DNA of 64,000 nucleotides. It comes from Pyrinomonadaceae bacterium. GTDB lineage: Bacteria; Acidobacteriota; Blastocatellia; Pyrinomonadales; Pyrinomonadaceae. The notes beneath the pieces are model-generated. The model was not told where the DNA came from. It was given only the letters and a program-made list of their open reading frames with translations, and searched no databases. The position numbers were made by a program, and so were the translations under genes. Shown here piece by piece: positions 58,685-64,000 of this stretch (position 1 is its first letter; each line of letters begins with the position of its first letter). The stretch is from NCBI GenBank assembly GCA_019694355.1, contig JAIBCB010000004.1, positions 296,376 through 360,375 of the forward strand. The letters run 5' to 3'.

Positions 58685-59239
58685 CTACACTTCTTTATAC
58701 CGAAAGCATGTGATCAAATGATCGTTGACCATGCCGGTCGCCTGCATAAAAGCGTACATTATCGTCGAGCCGACAAAGTTGAAGCCGCGTTTTTTGAGGT
58801 CCTTTGAAAGAGCATCCGAGATCTCGGTCTTTGCCGGCACATCCGTGACCGCCTTTCGCTTCCCGTCGATCCGCTTACCGCCCACGAACGCCCAAACGTA
58901 CGTGTCGAACGTACCGAACTCTTTCTGCACTTTCAAAAATGCTTTCGCATTCGAGACCGCTGAGGCGACCTTCAGACGATTGCGGATGATACCGGGATCG
59001 AGCAGGAGTTTTTCGATCTTCGTGTCCGAAAAACGTGCGACCTTTTCCGGATCAAAACCGGCGAACGCCTTTCGATAGTAGTCGCGTTTGGCAAGCACAG
59101 TGTCCCAACTCAAACCCGCCTGAGCGCCTTCGAGAATGAGGAACTCAAAAAGCACATTGTCATCGTGCTGCGGCACGCCCCATTCCGCATCGTGATAAGG
59201 AATGTTGATTTCTTTCTGTGCCCAGCCGCATCGCTTCAT
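58685..59239 (-). CDS. tag: DNA-3-methyladenine glycosylase I
   Basis: 184 residues from ATG 59239; upstream in-frame codons belong to an intergenic repeat. Removes 3-methyladenine from DNA. RCGWAQKEINIPYHDAEWGVP, ILEGAQAGLSWDTVLAKRDYYRKAF, LLDPGIIRNRLKVASAVSNA, FVGSTIMYAFMQATGMVNDH are the family motifs with zinc-binding Cys4/His17 region and terminal His. Part of a minus-strand chain with the DinB gene. Confidence 0.95.
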   Translation of the reverse strand: MKRCGWAQKEINIPYHDAEWGVPQHDDNVLFEFLILEGAQAGLSWDTVLAKRDYYRKAFAGFDPEKVARFSDTKIEKLLLDPGIIRNRLKVASAVSNAKAFLKVQKEFGTFDTYVWAFVGGKRIDGKRKAVTDVPAKTEISDALSKDLKKRGFNFVGSTIMYAFMQATGMVNDHLITCFRYKEV

Positions 59240-59514
59240 AAACTTTCCGCTTCCCTTCGCTCCTCTTTGTCCCTGCGTCTCCGCGTCTCTGCGGGAGATC
59301 TCCTTTCTCAATTCTCAGTTTCGCACTGTGGCCTTACTTCGTGCGGCCTTCCGCAACGCTCTCGGTTCTTCTCTGCGTCTCCGCGTCTCTGCGGGAGACC
59401 TCGTTCTCAGTTCTCAGTTCTCAATTCTCAGTTTCTCGTGCGGCCTTCCGCAACCCTGAAACCCTGTAACTCTGCAACTCTGCAACTTCGTAACTTCGTA
59501 ACTTCGTAACTTTC
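59240..59514. repeat. Composite intergenic repeat (GCGTCTCCGCGTCTCTGCGG; CTCAATT/CTCAGTT heptamers; YGYAACTY octamers)
   Basis: 275 bases with no gene. Two copies of the GCGTCTCCGCGTCTCTGCGG unit (near 59276 and 59377), CTCAATT/CTCAGTT heptamers (near 59306-59320 and 59405-59440), a GTGCGGCCTTCCGCAAC linker, then eight-base GTAACTTC/GCAACTCT units to 59514. The array abuts the stop of the minus-strand DinB gene. Confidence 0.85.
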
Positions 59515-60078
59515 TCAATTCTCAACTTCTCTTGGAAATCCTTCAGTCTCCAAAACTCGTTTTGCCTGGCGAATATGTCGCTTTTCGTGCTCGATCATGA
59601 TATCCAGAGCGTCGCCGAGGTGATAGGTCATCAGCTTCAAAAATGGCGACGTGATGACGGTGCGGTCCCAATCGAGTTTGCCCAAGGCATCGACCTGTTC
59701 GATAACTTTCTGCTGATGACGACAAAACTGTTCCACGATGTCGGCGTCAACATCGCTCGGCGGCACGATCTCTTTGGATGGCGCCTTGAATTTCTTTGCA
59801 TCGTTCACCAAGCTTTTCTTCAGAAAGCGGCCAAAGAACCCCGAAAGCGGCGAGACCTTTTCCCAGAATGAATTTGGCTCGCCGCGAAGTTTTGCTTCGA
59901 TGACGGGCTTCATCTCGTTGTTCGTTTTGATGAGATGATCGAGGCATTGTGCGACGCTCCAACTATCCGCCGCAGGCTTCCAATTCAGCTGCTCACGGCT
60001 TAGCGAACGAAAGCCGGCCCGCACGTCGGCAGCCGCATTCGCGAGGTCATTTTTTATTCGTTCGATACGTTCGTCCAT
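59515..60078 (-). CDS. DinB/YfiT-like four-helix protein
   Basis: 187 residues from ATG 60078; upstream codons are repeat. KNDLANAAADVRAGFRSLSREQLNWKPAADSWSVAQCLDHLIKTNN is the DinB_2-type opening (first His in LDHL). The second His is in YHLGDALDIMIEHEKRHIRQAKRVLE. Typical thiol-transferase or metal-binding fold. The C-terminal codons (VEN) and stop coincide with the CTCAATT repeat. Function unknown. Confidence 0.88.
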   Translation of the reverse strand: MDERIERIKNDLANAAADVRAGFRSLSREQLNWKPAADSWSVAQCLDHLIKTNNEMKPVIEAKLRGEPNSFWEKVSPLSGFFGRFLKKSLVNDAKKFKAPSKEIVPPSDVDADIVEQFCRHQQKVIEQVDALGKLDWDRTVITSPFLKLMTYHLGDALDIMIEHEKRHIRQAKRVLETEGFPREVEN

Positions 60079-60281
60079 CGTGCTCTCTCTCTTTCCCTCT
60101 GCGTCTCCGCGTCCCTGCGGGAACTCCCCGTTCTCCATTCTCAGTTCTCAATTCTCAGTTTCTCGTGCGGCCTTCCGCAACTCTGTAACTCTGTAACTCT
60201 GTAACTCTGCAACTTCGCAACTTCGCAACTTCGTAACTTCGCAACTTCGTAACTTCGCAACTTCGCAACTCCGCAACTTTC
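60079..60281. repeat. Second copy of the composite intergenic repeat
   Basis: Same layout as at 59240-59514: GCGTCTCCGCGTCCCTGCGG (near 60102), CTCAGTT/CTCAATT heptamers (60137-60160), GTGCGGCCTTCCGCAAC, and about a dozen TGTAACTC/GCAACTTC octamers (60180-60275). It runs up to the stop of the FadN gene. Confidence 0.85.
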
Positions 60282-62687
60282 TCAATTCCTCAGCGGTTTG
60301 CCGGTCTTCAGCATCGCCGCGATCCTCTCCTGCGTTTTTCGCATACCGGAGAGCGAGAGAAAAGCCTCGCGTTCGAGATCGAGAAGATACTGTTCCGAGA
60401 CCTGCGTTCGATGATTGATCGAGCCGCCGGCAAGAACGCGCGCAAGCTTTTCACCGACCACCTTGTCGTGTTCAGAGATGAATCCGCCGCGGTTCATCAT
60501 ATGGATCGCGAGCTTCATCGCAGATTCGACCGACTCGCCAAACACCGTAACATCGCGTCGCTCGACCGGTGCCACAAAACCGCTCGATGCAAGATTCAGC
60601 ACATCCTGCTTCGCATCTTGTATCAAACGATCGCCGTTCATCGAGATCGAGTCGCAAGCTGTCAGAAATCCAAGTTCGCTCGCTTCTTGCCCGGATGTTG
60701 CAACCTTGCCGGTGCCGATCGTCTCGAATGTCTTTTTAAGGAACGCGATCGGATCTGCATCCGGCGTCTTTGCCCAAGCATCGCCCGCACGCATCGCCAT
60801 TTCCTTCGTACCGCCGCCTGCAGGGATCACTCCGATGCCGACCTCGACAAGCCCGATGTAAGTTTCCGCCGCCGCACGCACACGATTGCCATGCAGCGTG
60901 ATCTCGCAACCGCCGCCAAGCGTCAGGCCGTATGGCGCCGTTACGACCGGTTTCGCCGAGTAACGCAAACGCATCACCGCCTTCTGAAGGCCGCGGATCA
61001 CCATCTCGATGTCGTCCCACTCTTCCTCTTGTGCGGCAAGAAGGAGCATCATGATATTCGCACCGGCCGAGAAATTTCCGCCTTGATTGCCGACGACAAG
61101 GCCGACGTGATTCTTCTCTACCTCGTCGATCGCCGTGTTGATCATCGCGATCGTATCGCCGCCCAGCGAATTCATCTTCGAGTGAAATTCAAGACACGCA
61201 ACGCCGTCGCCGATGTCGATGAGCGACGCACCGGTGTTCGATCTGATAACGCCTGTGCGGTCCTTAATGTCCTTCAGAATAAGAACGCCAGGACGCGCCG
61301 GAACTTTTTTGTAACCGCCGTTTACGAGATCGTAGAACTCGGTCTCGCCGTTCTCACGTTTATAAAAACTCGTTGCTCCCGCCGCGAGCATCTTCTCGAT
61401 GCTCTCCGGGATCGACGCACCTTCCTGCTTCATCCTTTCGACGGAACGCTCGAGCCCGATCGCGTCCCACGTTTCAAAAACACCGATCTCCCAGCCGAAG
61501 CCCCACTTGATCGCGTTGTCGATCTCGACGATCGTGTCTGCGATCTCCGGTATGCGATTCGCCGAATAACGGCAAAGCCGCGAGATCGTCTTCCAGAGGA
61601 ATTCGCCTACGCGATCCTCGCCCCAAACGAGTGCGTTTATACGTTTCGGAAGATCGTCGATCTGCTTTGCTGCCTCGATCGACGGGAATTTCGTTTTCTG
61701 CTGCGGCCGATATTCGAGCGTCGCAAGGTCGAGTTCGAGGATCGCACGATTCCCTTCCGCATCCTTCGACTTCTTGAAGAAGCCGCCATTCGTTTTGTCG
61801 CCCAGGATCTTTGCCGCAAGCATCTTTTCGATCACGTCCGGCAGCTTGAAAACTTCGCGGTCTTCGTCATCAGGGATCGCCGGATAGAGATTGTTGTTTA
61901 CGTGTGCAAGCACGTCGAGCCCGACAAGATCCGATGTGCGGAAGGTCGCGGACTTTGCGTGGCCGATCGCCTTGCCCGTCATCTGATCGACCTCGGTCGG
62001 CGAAAATCCCATCGAGAGCATTTCGTGAACCGTCGCCATCATCCCGAAAGTTCCGATGCGGTTCGCGATGAAATTCGGCCGGTCTTTCGCCGGCACAACG
62101 CCCTTGCCCAACCGCTGATCGAGAAAACCTGCAATGCCGCACGCGATCTCGCCGCTCGTCTGCTTGCCCGGAATAAGCTCGACGAGCTTCATATAACGCG
62201 GCGGATTGAAAAAATGTATCCCGACGAAATGCTGCTTGAAATCGTCCGAGAATGGCTCTGCGATCGCGTCGATCGGAATGCCGCTCGTGTTCGAGGCGAT
62301 AACGGCCGTCGGCTTTCGATGCTTGTCCACCTCGGCGAACAGCTTGTGCTTGATCTCAAGGTTTTCGACGACGGCCTCGATCACGAGATCGCATTCGCCG
62401 AGCTTTGCAATATCGTCCGTGAAGTTGCCGAGCGTTATGAGTTTCGTGTTCGCAAGCGACATGAACGGCGCCGGCTTGAGCTTCTTCGCTGCGTCAAAAA
62501 GCGAGTTCACGATGCGATTGCGAACCTTTCGATCGTCGAGCGAAAGTCCGCGTTTCTCTTCATCCGGCGACAGCTCCTTAGGGGCGATGTCCAACAGCAA
62601 GGTCTCGACACCCGCGTTCGAAAGATGTGCAGCGATCGCGGCACCCATTGTTCCCGCACCAAGAACGGCGGCTTTTTTGATCAACAT
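60282..62687 (-). CDS. fadN: Enoyl-CoA hydratase/3-hydroxyacyl-CoA dehydrogenase of FadN type
   Basis: 801 residues from ATG 62687 (MLIKKAAVLGAGTMGAAIAAHLS); a Met eight codons earlier (62711) is also possible. Rossmann domain residues 1-200 with GAGTMG, VVENLEIKHKLF and SNTSGIPIDAIAE; HFVGIHFFNPPRYMKLVELIPG; GKGVVPAKDRPNFIANRIGTFGM. The C-terminal half is a crotonase-like domain (GDGVACLEFHSKMNSLGGDTI, GGNFSAGANIMM, PYGLTLGGGCEITLHG). Same order and length as Bacillus FadN (3-hydroxyacyl-CoA dehydrogenase fused to hydratase). Preceded by the FadR-type operator. Confidence 0.94.
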   Translation of the reverse strand: MLIKKAAVLGAGTMGAAIAAHLSNAGVETLLLDIAPKELSPDEEKRGLSLDDRKVRNRIVNSLFDAAKKLKPAPFMSLANTKLITLGNFTDDIAKLGECDLVIEAVVENLEIKHKLFAEVDKHRKPTAVIASNTSGIPIDAIAEPFSDDFKQHFVGIHFFNPPRYMKLVELIPGKQTSGEIACGIAGFLDQRLGKGVVPAKDRPNFIANRIGTFGMMATVHEMLSMGFSPTEVDQMTGKAIGHAKSATFRTSDLVGLDVLAHVNNNLYPAIPDDEDREVFKLPDVIEKMLAAKILGDKTNGGFFKKSKDAEGNRAILELDLATLEYRPQQKTKFPSIEAAKQIDDLPKRINALVWGEDRVGEFLWKTISRLCRYSANRIPEIADTIVEIDNAIKWGFGWEIGVFETWDAIGLERSVERMKQEGASIPESIEKMLAAGATSFYKRENGETEFYDLVNGGYKKVPARPGVLILKDIKDRTGVIRSNTGASLIDIGDGVACLEFHSKMNSLGGDTIAMINTAIDEVEKNHVGLVVGNQGGNFSAGANIMMLLLAAQEEEWDDIEMVIRGLQKAVMRLRYSAKPVVTAPYGLTLGGGCEITLHGNRVRAAAETYIGLVEVGIGVIPAGGGTKEMAMRAGDAWAKTPDADPIAFLKKTFETIGTGKVATSGQEASELGFLTACDSISMNGDRLIQDAKQDVLNLASSGFVAPVERRDVTVFGESVESAMKLAIHMMNRGGFISEHDKVVGEKLARVLAGGSINHRTQVSEQYLLDLEREAFLSLSGMRKTQERIAAMLKTGKPLRN

Positions 62688-62744
62688 ATTTCGTAATGGC
62701 TCGGCGCCCATTAGTATCGGAAACCTGGCGCCGCGGTAGCCGCA

Positions 62745-62773
62745 ATTATACTGAATGAGTATTCATTCAGCAA
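62745..62773 (-). promoter_or_regulatory. Promoter with embedded FadR-type operator, fadN
   Basis: Minus strand TTGCTG, 17-base spacer, TATAAT. Plus-strand CTGAATGA-N4-TCATTCAG (62751-62770), perfect arms, sits in the spacer. Matches the B. subtilis FadR-type consensus exactly in its fixed positions. Confidence 0.85.
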
Positions 62774-63355
62774 GGCTGTCGGGCCTACGTTGGACCTTTT
62801 CGGCTGCCCAACATAAGCGATGATAAACAACCTGCACACGTGTTAGAAGCACAGATCGCACAAAACGTATCAAACCGCACAAAATGTACAAACCGCACAA
62901 AATGTACAAAGTGTACAGGCAGTGCGGTCGGGCCTGCCATTTGACAGTGCTCGGCCAGGCTTGCCCTTATAGCAGTCGAAGCTGGGCTTGCCCTTTGGCA
63001 GTCGAGGCTTGGCTCGCCCTTTGGCAGTCAAATCTGGGCTTGCCCTTTGGCAGTGCGGTCGGGCTTGCCCGACCGTCGATGCCACTACAACCCAAATGGA
63101 GCCCGCCTAAGCGGGCGACAGACCAGATCGGCAGAGAGAAAGCCCGCCTCAGGAGAATTCCACAGATTCCGTCGGACTCGCCCTTTGGCAGTGCGGTCGG
63201 GCTTGCCCGACCGGTCGATGCCATTACAGCCCAAATGGAGCCCGCTTCAGCGGGCGACAGACCAGGTCGGCAGAGAGAAAGCCCGCCAACAATCCCAACA
63301 AAAAAAAGCGGCGGGATCGCTCCTGCCGCTTTTGTCCTAACCGATCGGGTGGCCT
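62774..63355. repeat. Repeat field between fadN and the surface-protein gene
   Basis: No gene. In order: two 18-base CCGCACAAAATGTACAAA units (62875-62910); four to five copies of a 26-base unit (GGCTTGCCCTTTGGCAGTC..., 62968-63070); then two copies of a unit of about 105 bases (63041-63146 and 63183-63288), each with hairpins CGGTCGGGC-TT-GCCCGACCG and GCCCGC-N4-GCGGGC. Resembles REP-type intergenic repeats. Confidence 0.85.
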
Positions 63356-64000
63356 CTATTGTTCAGAAACCCAGTCCGCATCGGAAATATTATCTTCGAG
63401 CGAGATAAACCTCGAAGGCTGGCTGAACGTGTATCGTTTTGCCGAAACAGAAACGACGACGCCCTGGCCGGACTCGATATTCTCGAACACGAAATAGCCG
63501 AACGAACCGGTGATCGCATTGTGCATCGTACCGTTCTCTTCCGTCAGCACAACGCGGACGTTGCGGATGCCGTTGCCGTTCGCGGTCGTGATGCGGCCGG
63601 TTACCGAGACAGGTGCTGCCGACGGAGCGAGGACGAAACCAAAATCGTAATTGTGGTTGTTGTCGCCCGGGTTGCCCGTCGTGAGCGGTATCGCGAGGTA
63701 GTTGCCCGACGCATCATAGTCGCCATCCGAATCCGAACCTTCGTCGAATCCGTTCTGGGTCGTCTGATCCATCGTCGTCTTGCGAAGGCCGAATAGCGGC
63801 CCGCCGGTATTGTAATCAGCGGCACGATCAAGTTTGATCGTGTAGTTCGAATTGAACTTGATGCCGCCGTTCACCTGGCCGATATTGTCGGTCTGGTTCG
63901 GGTCCGCGACAGTGCTCGATACGAAATAGTATTCGCCGTTCGCATCCGTTATGGCCGTGCCGACAAGTACGTTGTTCGCATCGTAAAGATGGACCTGAAC
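63356..64000 (-). CDS. Large surface protein, C-terminal part (SdrD B-like and carboxypeptidase-regulatory-like domains), 5' end outside window
   Basis: The frame is open to base 64000 with no start. The N-terminal part visible contains VQVHLYDANNVLVGTAITDANGEYYF (SdrD B-like, Ca-binding fold), then GPLFGLRKTTMDQTTQNGFDEGSDSDGDYDASG, a Ca-loop-like stretch. At the end VSVTGRITTANGNGIRNVRVVLTEENGTMHNAITGSFGYFVFENIESGQGVVVSVSAKRYTFSQPSRFISL is a carboxypeptidase-regulatory-like domain (as in the gene ending at 10654). Stop at 63356. Probably one more giant adhesin or surface scaffold; the enzymatic part, if any, is off window. Confidence 0.8.
   Translation of the reverse strand, partial: VQVHLYDANNVLVGTAITDANGEYYFVSSTVADPNQTDNIGQVNGGIKFNSNYTIKLDRAADYNTGGPLFGLRKTTMDQTTQNGFDEGSDSDGDYDASGNYLAIPLTTGNPGDNNHNYDFGFVLAPSAAPVSVTGRITTANGNGIRNVRVVLTEENGTMHNAITGSFGYFVFENIESGQGVVVSVSAKRYTFSQPSRFISLEDNISDADWVSEQ

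Noticed and set aside
60411..62696. A 761-residue plus-strand open frame antisense to fadN
   Set aside because: It is Arg/His-rich shadow coding opposite a confidently identified gene; codon structure of the minus strand explains its openness.
62968..63070. CRISPR-like array considered for the 26-base repeats
   Set aside because: Units are adjacent without unique spacers, repeats are imperfect and no cas gene is near.
62870..63408. Short frames within the repeat field that look like Leu/Pro/Gly-rich proteins
   Set aside because: They arise from the direct repeats and share no recognised motif or start signal.

Overview
The window is a chromosomal stretch of a Gram-negative (diderm) bacterium with moderately high GC. 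The best guess is an Acidobacteriota member of class Blastocatellia (Pyrinomonadales-like). The inference rests on lipid A and heptose genes (lpxK, lpxI, separate hldE-type kinase and adenylyltransferase), a futalosine-pathway menaquinone gene (mqnD), very large secreted CARDB/cohesin-like/carboxypeptidase-regulatory proteins, winged-helix-TPR regulators and FG-GAP proteins. No rRNA, phage, insertion sequence, integrase or CRISPR array was seen.

Layout. 1-1778: 3' end of trpD, then lpxK. 2036-10654: one giant secreted beta-propeller/CARDB protein interrupted by a single in-frame TAG at 3077-3079. 10755-14427 (-): tightly coupled operon of a GT-C-like membrane protein, a lipoprotein, an AI-2E-family transporter and a 51-residue membrane protein. 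14597-21360 (+): hydrolase, thioesterase, 2Fe-2S ferredoxin, superoxide dismutase, VapBC, lipoyl synthase, Phd/ParE, bacterioferritin, GNAT, LpxI. 21412-29660: M28 and S8 peptidases, RsmI, a secreted Gly/Asn/Tyr-rich protein and PEP synthase. 29722-38771: GlpX, a 2[4Fe-4S] ferredoxin, MqnD, an HTH-TPR protein, UbiX/LarB, an HtrA-TPR protease, RpiB, threonine aldolase and Cmk, followed by tRNA-Arg and tRNA-His. 39110-47551: a second S8 peptidase, an FG-GAP protein, heptose genes, RsmE, and a DNA methylase coupled to a DEDD exonuclease. 47793-62711: fatty-acid beta-oxidation genes interspersed with toxin-antitoxin modules, TPR proteins and repeats. 62771-63355 is a repeat field, and the window ends inside another large surface protein.

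How genes work together. Acyl-CoA dehydrogenase (48241), thiolase (54064) and FadN-type hydratase/dehydrogenase (60282) sit in three separate places. Each is preceded by the palindrome TGAATGA-N4-TCATTCA, the type bound by the Bacillus FadR TetR-family repressor; two of the three lie inside a -35/-10 spacer, so they look like a scattered FadR-type regulon. PEP synthase and GlpX FBPase next to each other suggest gluconeogenic growth on the resulting acetyl-CoA. Two small secreted proteins (24059, 47793) have near-perfect sigma-54 promoters.

Most unusual observations: the in-frame TAG in the giant gene; 5'-end fragments of fadA and ybaK flanking an inserted TPR gene and a HigBA-like module; a 30-bp-arm REP-like inverted repeat that supplies the last codons of the threonine aldolase gene; several repeat families that abut stop codons; and a methylase-exonuclease pair. 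All functional calls are from reading the sequence; no database search was possible.
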